Source: Sandaracinaceae bacterium
GTDB taxonomy: Bacteria; Myxococcota_A; Polyangia; Polyangiales; Houyiibacteriaceae
Direction: 5' to 3'
Assembly (NCBI GenBank): GCA_016706685.1
Contig: JADJJE010000014.1
Span: 248,001 to 312,000 of the forward strand
Length of the DNA: 64,000 nucleotides
The translations under genes were made by a program, and so were the position numbers. The notes under the pieces were generated by a model that searched no databases, was not told the origin of the DNA, and saw nothing but the letters and a program-made list of their open reading frames with translations. Positions 34,193 to 42,861 of the stretch are shown here, piece after piece; the first letter of the stretch is position 1; each line of letters begins with the position of its first letter.

Positions 34193-35614
34193 ATGCAACG
34201 CTCAGACAACGCCCCCCACTTCCCCAGCTCGAACCTCTGTGATCTCTTCGGCTTTTCCCGCACGAGTCGGTCCGCGCTGATGGCGCTGGGACTCCTGACG
34301 CTGGGCGGGAGCGCGCTGGGCTGCGGTGGCGACGACCCCGCCGAGACCACGGCACCGGTCACCCCCGCCACGACGACGGCCGTGACCGAGACCCCCGAGC
34401 CACCCGCCGCCCCCGCAGACCCGCTGGCGCTGCCCGACGACCTGCCCAACGGCCTGATGCTGGGGTACAGCGACTTCGCCGAGGACGAGAACGGCAGCTA
34501 CACGGTGCCGCAGGCCGCGCGCCTCGAGATCCTCACGCGCCGCGGTGGCGAGTGGACCACCGAGGTGGTCACCGACGCGGACAGCAACGTCTTCCACAAG
34601 GCCATGCCGTTCACGCCGGCCGAGGGCGCGCCGGGCATCCTGACGGCCGCCGGCAGCGGCGCGTTCGTGCGCATCTGGCGACGCGGCGCGGAGGGCTTCA
34701 CGGCCGAGACGCTCTGGACCGAGGCCTTCGGCGGGCGCTTCGACCGCATGCGCGACATCGAGGTGGGTGACCTCTACGGTGACGGCCGCCCGGCCATCGC
34801 GGTGGCGACCCACGACCAGGGCGTCTTCGCCGTGCTGCGCCAGGCCGTGGGCGGCGCGTGGACCGTGGACCGCATGGACGCGCACCCGAATACCTTCGTG
34901 CACGAGGTGGAGATCGGCGACCTGAACGGCGACGGCAAGCTCGAGGTCTACAGCACGCCCAGCGAGCCCAACCGCCTGGACGGTGGCGCCCAGCACGGCG
35001 AGGTGCTGCGCTATGTCCCGCAGGATGGTCGCGGCAGCCGCACGGTGGTCGCCGATCTTGGCCAGCGGCACGCCAAGGAGATCTGGGTGGGCGACGTGGA
35101 CGGTGACGGCCGCGACGAGCTGTACGTGGCGGTCGAGGCGCTCACCCGCATGGAGAACGATCGCCTGGTGACGGTGGAGCCCGTCGAGATCCGTCGCTAC
35201 GAAGCGGACACGCCGGCGAACGCGCGCGTGGTGGTGGCGACGTTCGAGGACATGCAGTGCCGCTTCCTCACGGTGGGCGACTTCGACGGCGACGGAAAGC
35301 GCGAGATGGTGGCCGCGGCCATGCGCTCGGGCCTGTGGCTCTTGCGGCCGGGCAGCGACCCGCGCGGCGAGTGGTCGGTAGAGCGTATCGACGCGGAGTC
35401 CGGTGGCTTCGAGCACGCCTCGGTGGCGGCCGACCTCGACGGCGACGGCCGGCACGAGCTGTACGTGGCCTCCGACACACATGGGGAGCTGCGCCGCTAC
35501 GTGTGGGTGAACGGGCGCCCGCGCCGCCAGATGATCCACAGCCGTGCCGAGCCGCGTCAGCGCATGACGTGGAACATCACGCCCGTGCCCGTGGCCTTGC
35601 TCGGCGCGCGCTGA
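34193..35614 (+). CDS. FG-GAP/VCBS-repeat lipoprotein
   Basis: A 473-residue predicted lipoprotein: a basic/hydrophobic leader and the lipobox ALGC, a Thr/Pro/Ala-rich linker of about 50 residues, then a beta-propeller with at least five FG-GAP/VCBS Ca-binding loops (GDLYGDGRP, GDLNGDGKLEV, GDVDGDGRDEL, GDFDGDGKREM, ADLDGDGRHEL). Such repeats resemble integrin alpha propellers and usually mediate adhesion or carry hydrolase domains; no enzyme domain is visible. The leader before the hydrophobic part is long (about 28 residues), so an internal start is possible. GGAG lies about nine bases before the ATG used. Confidence 0.8.
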   Translation: MQRSDNAPHFPSSNLCDLFGFSRTSRSALMALGLLTLGGSALGCGGDDPAETTAPVTPATTTAVTETPEPPAAPADPLALPDDLPNGLMLGYSDFAEDENGSYTVPQAARLEILTRRGGEWTTEVVTDADSNVFHKAMPFTPAEGAPGILTAAGSGAFVRIWRRGAEGFTAETLWTEAFGGRFDRMRDIEVGDLYGDGRPAIAVATHDQGVFAVLRQAVGGAWTVDRMDAHPNTFVHEVEIGDLNGDGKLEVYSTPSEPNRLDGGAQHGEVLRYVPQDGRGSRTVVADLGQRHAKEIWVGDVDGDGRDELYVAVEALTRMENDRLVTVEPVEIRRYEADTPANARVVVATFEDMQCRFLTVGDFDGDGKREMVAAAMRSGLWLLRPGSDPRGEWSVERIDAESGGFEHASVAADLDGDGRHELYVASDTHGELRRYVWVNGRPRRQMIHSRAEPRQRMTWNITPVPVALLGAR

Positions 35615-35631
35615 GCGACTACCCCGAACGC

Positions 35632-36501
35632 ATGCCACACGTCGTCTCGGTGCCGCGCGCGCCCTTCCTCACCGCCGATGGCCTGCTCGAAGTGCACCAG
35701 GTCCCGGCGGCCCAGGACAACCTGATCTGGTTGCTGCGCGTGGTGGGCACCGACGAGGTGGCCGCGGTGGACGGGCCGGACGCTGGCGGTGTGCTCGACT
35801 ACTGTGCGGCGCAGGGTCTGCGGCTCACCGCCATCCTCAACACGCACACGCACCCCGACCACATCGGCATCAACCGCGACCTGAAGAAGCGTGGGTTGCT
35901 CGATGGGATGCGCGTGGTGGGCGCTGCGGCCACCCGCGACGTCATCCCCGGGCTGACGGAAGCCGTGGGCGAGGGCGACGTGGTCCGGCTGGGCGCGGCC
36001 GCGGGGCGCGTGCTGCTCACCGAGGGGCACATCAACGGGCACATCAGCTACGTGTTCTCGGACGCGCTCTTCTGCGGCGACACGCTCTTCGCAGGGGGCT
36101 GCGGCTACCTGTTCGACGGGCCCCCCAGCAAGATGCACGCGTCGCTCACGCGGCTCGCCCAACTACCGCCCGCCACGCGCGTGTGCTGCGCGCACGAGTA
36201 CACCGAGGACAACCTGCGCTTCGCCTTCTCGGTGGAACCCGACAACGCGGCGCTGGCCGAGCGCATCCGCGCGGTGTGGGCCCTGCGTGCGCGTGGGGAG
36301 TGCTCGGTGCCGTCCACCATCGCGGACGAGCTGGCCACCAACCCCTTCTTGCGGCACGCGAGCCCCACGCTGCGGGCCAAGGTGGAGGCGGCGTCCGGCG
36401 AACCTCTGACAGAGGCTGCCGCGGACGTGTTCGCGGCCACGCGCGCTCTCAAGAACAAGGGCGCGTACAAGTCACGTGGCGACGAGGGCTTGCCGCTCTG
36501 A
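35632..36501 (+). CDS. gloB: Hydroxyacylglutathione hydrolase-like metallo-beta-lactamase (glyoxalase II)
   Basis: A 289-residue protein. The metal-binding motif NTHTHPDHIG is THxHxDH, with His at GHINGH, GDTLF and HEYTEDN (about 184-190). The C-terminal HAGH domain signature (PSTIADELATNPFLR) supports glyoxalase II, which hydrolyses S-lactoylglutathione to lactate and glutathione. The length is a little above the usual 250-260 residues because the C-terminal helix is extended (ADVFAATRALKNKGAYK). It follows the FG-GAP gene by 17 bp on the same strand, perhaps in one transcript. Glyoxalase I is not in the window. Confidence 0.85.
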   Translation: MPHVVSVPRAPFLTADGLLEVHQVPAAQDNLIWLLRVVGTDEVAAVDGPDAGGVLDYCAAQGLRLTAILNTHTHPDHIGINRDLKKRGLLDGMRVVGAAATRDVIPGLTEAVGEGDVVRLGAAAGRVLLTEGHINGHISYVFSDALFCGDTLFAGGCGYLFDGPPSKMHASLTRLAQLPPATRVCCAHEYTEDNLRFAFSVEPDNAALAERIRAVWALRARGECSVPSTIADELATNPFLRHASPTLRAKVEAASGEPLTEAAADVFAATRALKNKGAYKSRGDEGLPL

Positions 36502-36618
36502 GCGGCAGGCGGACTCGCCGCGCGGGCCTCGGGGGCTTCGGCGCTTCCGCGGTGGGGGCCCTTGGTGCCTTTCAGCAAAGCAAGTCAGCCCCCTGGCGAG
36601 ATGTGTCGATCTGCAGCC

Positions 36619-38724
36619 TCACGGCGGGGGGAGCATCACCGGCGCCGTGGCGCCGCCCCGGATGATCTGCTCGTAGACCCGAGCGCGAGGGGTGCCGCGC
36701 CGGACCAGCTGCCGTGCGGCCGCCAGCTCCGTGTCCACGCGCGCCTGGAATGCCTGCAGCGGCTGGGCTCCGCGCAGCAGCTTGCCGTTCACGAACACGC
36801 TGGGGGTGCCCGTGGCGCCCAGCTGCGCGGCGAGCGCGCGGTCCGCGTCGATGGCGGCGGCGTGCACGTGGCCGTCGAGCGCCTGAGCGAAGCGCGGCAT
36901 GTCGAGCCCGATCTGCCGCGCGTAGCTCTCGAGGTCGGCCCGCTCGAGCGCGCGCTGGTTCGCGAAGAGCAGGTCGTGGTAGCGCCAGAAGGCGCTGTCC
37001 CCACCTTGAGCGGAGGCCTCGAGCGCGGCCTCGGCGGCCAGCAGCGCGTGGTTGTGGAACGAGAGTGGGTTGTTGCGGAACACCAGCCGCACGTCAGACC
37101 CGTATTGCTGAAGGATGGCGTCGAGGGTGGGCGCGACGCGCGAGCAGAACGGGCACTCGAAGTCCGTGAAGAGCACCAGCGTGACCAGCGCGTTGGCGGG
37201 GCCGCGCGAAGGCTGCGCACGGGTGACGGGCACGTGGTAGACCGCCTCGGGGTCCAGGGTCGGGCGACCTGCTGCCGCTGTGCCCGTGCCCGCGCTAGGC
37301 GGCTGGGGCGGTGGCGTGGTCAGCCCGTTGCGGATCGAGCGTGCGTAGACCTGGCGGCGCGGCGTGCCGCTGCTCACCAGGGCCTGCGCTTCGGCCAGCG
37401 CGCGGTCCACGGCTTCCACGAAGCGCGCCTCGGGCTGCGCCCCCGTCAGCTGCCGCCCGTTGATGAAGAACGTGGGGGTGCCCGACGCGCCCAGCGCTCG
37501 CGCGGCGTCCATGTCGGCTTCCACCCGCGCGCGGTGCGTCTGCTGGTCTAGCGCGGCGCTGAAGCGGCGCATGTCGAGGCCCACCTGCTGCGCGTAGCGC
37601 TCGAGGTCGGCGCGCGAGAGGGCCCGCGGGTTGGCGAAGAGCAGGTCGTGCATGGCCCAGAAGCCAGGGCTGCCGCGCTGCACGAACGCTTCGACGGCGG
37701 CCTGCGCGGCGGGCATCGCGTCTTGATGAAAGGGCAGCGGGTTGTGCCGGAAGACCAGGCGCAGGTCGCGCCCGTAGCGCTGCTCGAGTGACGCCAGCGT
37801 GGGGACCACCCGGGCGCAGAAGGGGCACTGGAAGTCGCTGAAGACCACCACGGTGACCAGCGCGTCGGCCGCCCCGCGCACCGGCTGGTTCGGGTCCAAC
37901 GGGACCCGAAAGACTGGCGCGTCCGCCGGCGTAGCGGCGACCGCTCCATTCGCAGCGCTCGGGGCTCCCGGCGCGGCACGCGGCGTGGCCATGGCCAGCC
38001 CGTAGATGTCTTGGCGGCTCGCGCCGAGCGCCATCGCCCGCGTGGCCAGCGCGAGCTCGGCGTCCATGACGGCGCGGAACGCCTCGAGCGGCTGGGCACC
38101 CGTGATCTGCACACCGTTGACGAAGAAGTTCGGCGACGCGCGGGCCCCGAGGTACTCGGCGTCCGCCTCGTCGACGGCGATCACGGCGTCGTGCCGACCA
38201 TCCCCGAGCGCACGCCGAAAGCGCTGCTCGTCGAGCCCGAGCTCACGCGCGTAGGTGACCAGCGACTCGACGTCGAGCGCGCTCTGCGAGGCCAGCAGCT
38301 TGTCGTGCATGGCCCAGAACCACGTGGCTCCGCCCTGCTCGAGCGCCTCCTGAGCGGCGCGCGCGGCGTTGCGCGAGTGGGCGTGGAAGTCGAGCGGGCG
38401 GTGGCGGAAGACGATGCGCAGGTCCGCGCCGTATGCGTCACGGAGCAGCTGCAGGGTGGGCTGCACGCGCGCCGTGAACGGGTCTTGGAACTCCGCGAAG
38501 AGCACCATGGTGAGCGGCGCGTCCACCGGGCCTTGAGCCGCCGCGGAAGAAGCATCCACGCGGACACGGCGGGTGGTGGACTCGGCGTAGACCGACGCGG
38601 GCGTCTCGCGCGGTGGCAACCGTCGAGCGTCTGCGCTGGGCCCCGCTGGTGCCATGGCCGCCATGGCTCCCACGAGGAGCAAGAGCGCGCGGCTCCCGCT
38701 GCGGCGCGCGGGGGCGGACGTCAT
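36619..38724 (-). CDS. Triple-domain DsbA-like thioredoxin protein
   Basis: A 701-residue exported protein with a signal peptide (about 10-33) and three DsbA/DSBA-like domains in tandem. Domain 1 (about 55-245) has lost both cysteines: the site reads FQDPFT (Asp80, Thr83). Domain 2 (about 270-465) has C300-P-F-C303. Domain 3 (about 490-690) has C524-P-F-C527. Each keeps the cis-Pro strand: ASPNFFVNG, GTPTFFING, GTPSVFVNG. Linkers are Ala/Pro-rich. It should act in the periplasm on disulphides, with domain 1 as a possible binding module. Its start overlaps the hemB stop (ATGA), so it is co-translated with hemB. Confidence 0.9.
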   Translation of the reverse strand: MTSAPARRSGSRALLLLVGAMAAMAPAGPSADARRLPPRETPASVYAESTTRRVRVDASSAAAQGPVDAPLTMVLFAEFQDPFTARVQPTLQLLRDAYGADLRIVFRHRPLDFHAHSRNAARAAQEALEQGGATWFWAMHDKLLASQSALDVESLVTYARELGLDEQRFRRALGDGRHDAVIAVDEADAEYLGARASPNFFVNGVQITGAQPLEAFRAVMDAELALATRAMALGASRQDIYGLAMATPRAAPGAPSAANGAVAATPADAPVFRVPLDPNQPVRGAADALVTVVVFSDFQCPFCARVVPTLASLEQRYGRDLRLVFRHNPLPFHQDAMPAAQAAVEAFVQRGSPGFWAMHDLLFANPRALSRADLERYAQQVGLDMRRFSAALDQQTHRARVEADMDAARALGASGTPTFFINGRQLTGAQPEARFVEAVDRALAEAQALVSSGTPRRQVYARSIRNGLTTPPPQPPSAGTGTAAAGRPTLDPEAVYHVPVTRAQPSRGPANALVTLVLFTDFECPFCSRVAPTLDAILQQYGSDVRLVFRNNPLSFHNHALLAAEAALEASAQGGDSAFWRYHDLLFANQRALERADLESYARQIGLDMPRFAQALDGHVHAAAIDADRALAAQLGATGTPSVFVNGKLLRGAQPLQAFQARVDTELAAARQLVRRGTPRARVYEQIIRGGATAPVMLPPP

Positions 38725-39716
38725 CCGCGCAGGCTCCGCGCCACCGTCTTGGCCGCGTAGGTCAGGATACCGTCGGCGCCCGCGCGCTTGAACGACAGCA
38801 GGCTCTCCAGCATCACGCGCTCCTGGTCCAGGAATCCGAGCTGACCAGCGGCTGCGAGCATGGCGTACTCGCCGCTCACTTGGTACGCGTACGTGGGCAC
38901 GCCGAAGCGGTCTTTCACGCGCCGCACGATGTCCAGATACGGCATCCCGGGCTTCACCATCACCATGTCCGCGCCCTCCTCGAGGTCCATGGCCACCTCG
39001 CGCAGGGCCTCGTCGCTGTTCGCGGGGTCCATCTGGTAGGTGCGCTTGTCGCCGCCGCCCAGGTTCTTGGCCGAGCCCACCGCGTCGCGGAACGGACCGT
39101 AGAACGCGCTCGCGTACTTGGCCGCGTAGCTCAGGATCAGCGCGTCGTGAAAGCCCTCCGCTTCCAGCGCGCTTCGAATCGCTCCGATGCGCCCGTCCTG
39201 CATGTCGGAGGGCGCCAGCACGTCGCAGCCGGCGGCCGCCTGCACCAGCGCCTGCTGGCAGAGCGCGGTCACGGTGAGGTCGTTCACCACGTAGCCGTCG
39301 CGCACGATGCCGTCCTGGCCGTGCGTGGTGAACGGGTCGAGGGCCACGTCGCAGATCACGCCCAGCTCCGGGCAAGCCTGCTTCACGGCGCGCACGGCGC
39401 GACACACCAGGTTCTCGGGGTCGTGCGCGTGCTCGCCGTCGGGCGTCTTCAGCGCCGCGTCGATCACCGGGAAGATGGCGATGGCGGGGATGCCCAGCGC
39501 CACCGCCTCGCGCGCCTCCACCACCAGCTCGTCGATGGACAGCCGCTCCACACCCGGCATGGACGCGATGGCCACGCGCGCGGGCCCCGTGCCCGGGGCG
39601 TGCACGAAGAGCGGCCAGATCAGGTCGGCCACGGTGAGCGTGTTCTCACGCACCAGGCGGCGCGTCCACTCGTGCCGGCGCGTGCGGCGCAGGCGGGTGT
39701 CCGGGTACTGCGGCAT
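38721..39716 (-). CDS. hemB: Delta-aminolevulinic acid dehydratase (porphobilinogen synthase)
   Basis: A 331-residue HemB: it condenses two 5-aminolevulinate molecules to porphobilinogen in haem/corrin synthesis. The Schiff-base lysines are in SYAAKYASAFYGPFR and MVMVKPGMPYLD. The metal region reads DVALDPFTTHGQDG, with Asp in place of the Cys triad of zinc enzymes, so it is the Mg/monovalent-cation type known from Pseudomonas. Length is normal. Start has GGAAGAG eight bases upstream. It lies 2 bp after the SDR gene and overlaps the triple DsbA gene, forming a three-gene operon. Confidence 0.96.
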   Translation of the reverse strand: MPQYPDTRLRRTRRHEWTRRLVRENTLTVADLIWPLFVHAPGTGPARVAIASMPGVERLSIDELVVEAREAVALGIPAIAIFPVIDAALKTPDGEHAHDPENLVCRAVRAVKQACPELGVICDVALDPFTTHGQDGIVRDGYVVNDLTVTALCQQALVQAAAGCDVLAPSDMQDGRIGAIRSALEAEGFHDALILSYAAKYASAFYGPFRDAVGSAKNLGGGDKRTYQMDPANSDEALREVAMDLEEGADMVMVKPGMPYLDIVRRVKDRFGVPTYAYQVSGEYAMLAAAGQLGFLDQERVMLESLLSFKRAGADGILTYAAKTVARSLRG

Positions 39717-39718
39717 GC

Positions 39719-40519
39719 TCAGCTCTTCCCCGCCATGTGCAGGATGCGGTCCAGCACCCCTGGCACCAGCTGGTTCAAGCGGCGCGTGGCGCGGCTGCCG
39801 AGGTCCACCAGCAGCACGTCGTCGCGGCCGTCGAGGCCGGCGAGCGCGCTGTCCACGATCTCCTCCGCCGAGAACATGCGCGACAGCTTGTACACCGGCG
39901 GCACGCTCGCGAGGTTGCGCACCATGGGCGTGTCCCCTGGCGGCGGGCACAGCACGCGCACGCTGATGGGGCGATCGCGCAGCTCGACACGCAGCGCCTC
40001 TGCGAAGCCCACCACGGCGAACTTGCTGGCGCAGTAGCCCGCCAGCTGCGGAAACCCGCGCAGGCCCGACACGCTGGCCACCAGCAGCAGCGTGGACTTG
40101 CCGCCACGCGCAGCGGCCTCCTCGAGGTGTGGCAGCAGCGCCTGGGTCACGTACACGCTGCCCAGGTAGTTGATGTCCATCATCAGCTTGTAGTCGGCGG
40201 GCGACACGTCCTCGGCCTTGCCCACGCGCAGCACTCCGGCGCAGTTCGCCACGTGCCCGAGCGGACCCACCGCCTCCCGCGCCCGAGCCGCCGCGGCCGC
40301 CAAGCCCGCCGCGTCGCGCACGTCGACCACGTCCGTGTGCACGTCGCCGCCCAGCTCCGCCGCCGCACGATCGAGCGCCGTCCGGTCCAGGTCCCAGAGC
40401 ACCAGGCGCTCCCCCCGCTCCGCCAGCCGCCGCGCGAACTCGCGACCAAACCCACTGGCCCCGCCAGTGATCACCCACGCACCTGCGCTCCGAGCCGACT
40501 TGCTTGCTGTCGATGCCAT
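39719..40519 (-). CDS. Short-chain dehydrogenase/reductase
   Basis: A 266-residue classical SDR: cofactor motif TGGASGFG (about 18-25), NCAG, catalytic Ser in VASVSG and YCASK (Tyr-x-x-x-Lys). The WDLDR at the end of beta2 suggests NAD(H) preference. It shows the C-terminal shape of the group annotated as SDR family oxidoreductases acting on lipids or alcohols; the substrate is unknown. A start three codons upstream (40528) is also possible. The open frame continues far upstream through the hexamer repeats without a stop, but that part is low-complexity and not a domain. Confidence 0.85.
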   Translation of the reverse strand: MASTASKSARSAGAWVITGGASGFGREFARRLAERGERLVLWDLDRTALDRAAAELGGDVHTDVVDVRDAAGLAAAAARAREAVGPLGHVANCAGVLRVGKAEDVSPADYKLMMDINYLGSVYVTQALLPHLEEAAARGGKSTLLLVASVSGLRGFPQLAGYCASKFAVVGFAEALRVELRDRPISVRVLCPPPGDTPMVRNLASVPPVYKLSRMFSAEEIVDSALAGLDGRDDVLLVDLGSRATRRLNQLVPGVLDRILHMAGKS

Positions 40520-40557
40520 GCGGCGCATGGTAGCAGACCGAGGCGGGAGTCCGGGGC

Positions 40558-40680
40558 CGGAGACCGAGGCGGAGTCCGAGACGGAGTCCGAGACCGAGAC
40601 GGAGTCCGAGACGGAGACCCGAGACGGAGACCGAGACGGAGTCCGAGACGGAGACGGAGACCGAGACGGAGTCCGAGACC
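40558..40680. repeat. Hexanucleotide array, left arm (GAGNCC/GAGACG units)
   Basis: About 120 bp made of GGAGTCCGAGAC / GGAGACCGAGAC 12-mers (hexamers of GAGACG, GAGTCC, GAGACC), read on the plus strand, with one slipped unit (GAGACCC). It lies 30 bp upstream of the SDR start. It is the inverted counterpart of the array at 40771-40920. In one plus-strand frame it would encode alternating Glu with Thr/Ser. Confidence 0.85.
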
Positions 40681-40770
40681 GCGTCGGTGAGCGTCCCCAG
40701 GAGCGCGGATGACTCGAGCTCGGCCCTGCGCACCCTGCGACCTTCCCGATTGTCTTATACCGGATCGAAG

Positions 40771-40920
40771 GACTCGGCCTCGGCCTCGGACTCCGTCTCG
40801 GCCTCGGTCTCGGCCTCGGCCTCGGTCTCGGCCTCGGTCTCGGCCTCGGTCTCGGCCTCGGCCTCGGACTCGGTCTCCGTCTCGGCCTCGGTCTCCGTCT
40901 CGGCCTCGGACTCCGGCCTC
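40771..40920. repeat. Hexanucleotide array, right arm (complement of left arm)
   Basis: About 150 bp of CTCGGC / CTCGGT / CTCCGT / CTCGGA units on the plus strand, i.e. GAG-NCC/ACG on the minus strand, ending 3 bp before the purT stop codon. With the left arm it could fold into a very long stem in RNA, loop about 90 nt (40681-40770). That loop has a TATAAG-like sequence on the minus strand (40754-40759), a possible -10 for the SDR-hemB-dsb operon, but no matching -35. Confidence 0.85.
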
Positions 40921-40923
40921 GCC

Positions 40924-42126
40924 TTACTCCAGCACGACGCGCACCCCTGCCGCCACGGCGGTGGCTTTCGCGCGGGCCTCCTCCAGCGTGGCGCCGCGGG
41001 CCAGCGCCACGCCCAGTCGTCGGTGGCCGTGGATCTCGGGCTTGCCGAACAGGCGCAGCGCGGTGTCCGGCGCGCTCAGCGGGGCGGGGTCGATCTGGAA
41101 GGCGGGCGCGTTGCTGTCGCCATCTCCCAGGATCACGTGGCTGGCGGAGGGGCCGTGCTGGCGCAGGTTGGGGATGGGCAGGCCCACGATGGCGCGCACG
41201 TGCAGAGCGAACTCGCTGAGGTCTTGGGAGATCATGGTCACCATGCCGGTGTCGTGCGGACGCGGCGAGACCTCGCTGAACCAGACCTGGTCTCCGCGCA
41301 CGAAGAACTCCACGCCGAAGAGGCCGCGCCCTCCGAGGGAGTCGGTCACCGCGCGGGCCATGCGCTCGGCCTCGGCTTCCGCGGCTGGGCTCATGGGCTG
41401 GGGCTGCCAGCTCTCGTGGTAGTCGCCCTTCACCTGCCGGTGCCCGATGGGCGCGCAGAAGCTGGTGCCGCCCACGTGGCGGACCGTCAGCAGCGTGATC
41501 TCGTAGTCGAAGTCCACGAACCCCTCCACGATCACGCGCCCTCCGCCGCCTCGTGCGCCCTCTTGGGAGTAACGCCACGCCGCACGCAGCTCTTCCTCGC
41601 TGGCGTCGGCGCGCAGCGAACTCTGGCCCATGCCCGACGAGCTCATCACCGGCTTCACCACGGCCGGGAGCCCAATGGCCCGCACGGCTGAAAGGTACTC
41701 GGCCTCGGTCTCGGCGAAGCGATACGGCGAGGTCAGCAACCCCAGCTCTTCGGCGGCCAGCCGGCGGATGCCCTCACGGTTCATGGTGAGGCGTGCGGCC
41801 CGCGCAGTGGGGATCACGCGCACCCCCTCGGCCTCGAGCGCCACCAGCGTGTCCGTGGCGATGGCCTCGATCTCGGGCACCACGAAGTCCGGCTTCTCGG
41901 CCTCGATCACCGCCCGCAGGCGCTCCGCGTCCAGCATGGGGAACACGTGGCGCGCGTGCGCCACCTGCATGGCGGGCGCGTTGTCGTAGCGGTCACAGGC
42001 CACCACGTAGATCCCCAGGCGCTGCGCCTCGAGGGCCACTTCTTTGCCCAGCTCGCCGCTGCCCAGCAGCAGCAGCTTGGTCTGAGTTCGGGTGGTGGCG
42101 GTTCCGAGGCGCAGGCGGTCGGTCAT
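40924..42126 (-). CDS. purT: Formate-dependent phosphoribosylglycinamide formyltransferase
   Basis: A 400-residue ATP-grasp enzyme that makes formyl-GAR from GAR, formate and ATP in purine synthesis. The N-terminal fold begins LLLLGSGELGKEVALEAQRL; the ATP-grasp part holds KPVMSSSGMGQS, FVDFDYEITLL, GVEFFVRGDQVWFSEVSPRPHDTG; the C-terminal GRLGVALARG region closes it. Length is that of E. coli PurT. Start ATG with TAGAGG (42133-42138) only six bases upstream and no ribosome site, so probably leaderless. It ends at the right hexamer array. Confidence 0.96.
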   Translation of the reverse strand: MTDRLRLGTATTRTQTKLLLLGSGELGKEVALEAQRLGIYVVACDRYDNAPAMQVAHARHVFPMLDAERLRAVIEAEKPDFVVPEIEAIATDTLVALEAEGVRVIPTARAARLTMNREGIRRLAAEELGLLTSPYRFAETEAEYLSAVRAIGLPAVVKPVMSSSGMGQSSLRADASEEELRAAWRYSQEGARGGGGRVIVEGFVDFDYEITLLTVRHVGGTSFCAPIGHRQVKGDYHESWQPQPMSPAAEAEAERMARAVTDSLGGRGLFGVEFFVRGDQVWFSEVSPRPHDTGMVTMISQDLSEFALHVRAIVGLPIPNLRQHGPSASHVILGDGDSNAPAFQIDPAPLSAPDTALRLFGKPEIHGHRRLGVALARGATLEEARAKATAVAAGVRVVLE

Positions 42127-42185
42127 GCCAGCCCTCTAGCAGATCCCGCGCGCGGGCCTCCATCCAAATCGGCCCGCGCGAGGCG

Positions 42186-42704
42186 TCACGCGGCGCGCGC
42201 GTAGTCGGCGGCTTCGAGAGCGCCACGCAGCTGCGCGCGGCCGCGGTGCAAGAGCACGCGCAGGTGGTTGCGGGTCACGCCCAGCTCTTCGGCTGCGTCG
42301 TCTCGGTCGACGCCTTCCACGTCCACCAGCGTGACGGCGTCGCGCTCGCGTCCGTGCAGCGAGTCCAGCTCACGCGCCACCACGGTCAGCGCCGCGGCGT
42401 CGTCCATGCGACCCACCACGTCCACCGCCTCGATCTCGCCGTGGGCCTCCTCGACGAAGGCCACCTGCGGCCGAGCACGCCGGTATTGGTCCACGATCTT
42501 CCGGCGCAGGATGCTGATGATCCAGGTGCGCAGCGAGGAGCGCCCCGCGAAGCGCGGGAGCGAGACCATGGCGGCGAGCCAGGTCTCCTGCACCAGGTCA
42601 CGCGCCAGCTCTTCGTTGCTGATGCGCTTGCGGGCGTAGCCCAGGAGGATGGGCTCCAGCTCTCGGATCGTGTCGGCGGTGATGATGGCAGGCGTGGTGT
42701 TCAT
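42186..42704 (-). CDS. ECF-family RNA polymerase sigma factor
   Basis: A 172-residue sigma-70 family factor: region 2 with ARDLVQETWLAAMVSLPRFAG and TWIISILRRKIVDQYRR, and region 4 (LHGRERDAVTLVDVEGVDRDDAAEELGV in two parts, HLRVLLHRGRAQLR). Regions 1.1 and 3 are missing, as in ECF factors. It ends with EAADYARAA and no anti-sigma gene follows, so regulation is not through a neighbouring zinc anti-sigma factor. The start chosen is the ATG downstream of the promoter at 42738-42766; an upstream in-frame start would lie within the promoter. Confidence 0.88.
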   Translation of the reverse strand: MNTTPAIITADTIRELEPILLGYARKRISNEELARDLVQETWLAAMVSLPRFAGRSSLRTWIISILRRKIVDQYRRARPQVAFVEEAHGEIEAVDVVGRMDDAAALTVVARELDSLHGRERDAVTLVDVEGVDRDDAAEELGVTRNHLRVLLHRGRAQLRGALEAADYARAA

Positions 42705-42737
42705 GGTGGCTGTCCCGATCTCTGTTTGAACAACCAA

Positions 42738-42766
42738 TATCTACGTCAGGACAATGGTCGTGTCAA
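42738..42766 (-). promoter_or_regulatory. Sigma70-like promoter for the ECF sigma gene
   Basis: On the minus strand TTGACA (42761-42766) is followed after exactly 17 bp by TAGATA (42738-42743). The likely transcript start is near 42731, giving a leader of about 25 nt. The region to 42861 holds no gene. CAATAT/GTATTG half-sites nearby (42735-42774) might be bound by the adjacent MarR protein, which is speculative. Confidence 0.5.
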
Positions 42767-42861
42767 CAAGTATTGTGGTGACAGACGAGTTTCTGCCGCC
42801 ACGGGGGGACCCGCTTCGCTCTAGAACACCCCTCTTTGCCGGGTATTTCCCCGGCTCGGCC

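Noticed and set aside
40558..40920. CRISPR array
   Set aside because: Units are 6-12 bp without unique spacers; it is a simple-sequence repeat.
39719..41578. 619-codon extension of the SDR gene through the hexamer arrays
   Set aside because: The extra part is Arg-Pro/Ser-Val repeat sequence from the arrays plus antisense of purT; the SDR fold starts at 40519.
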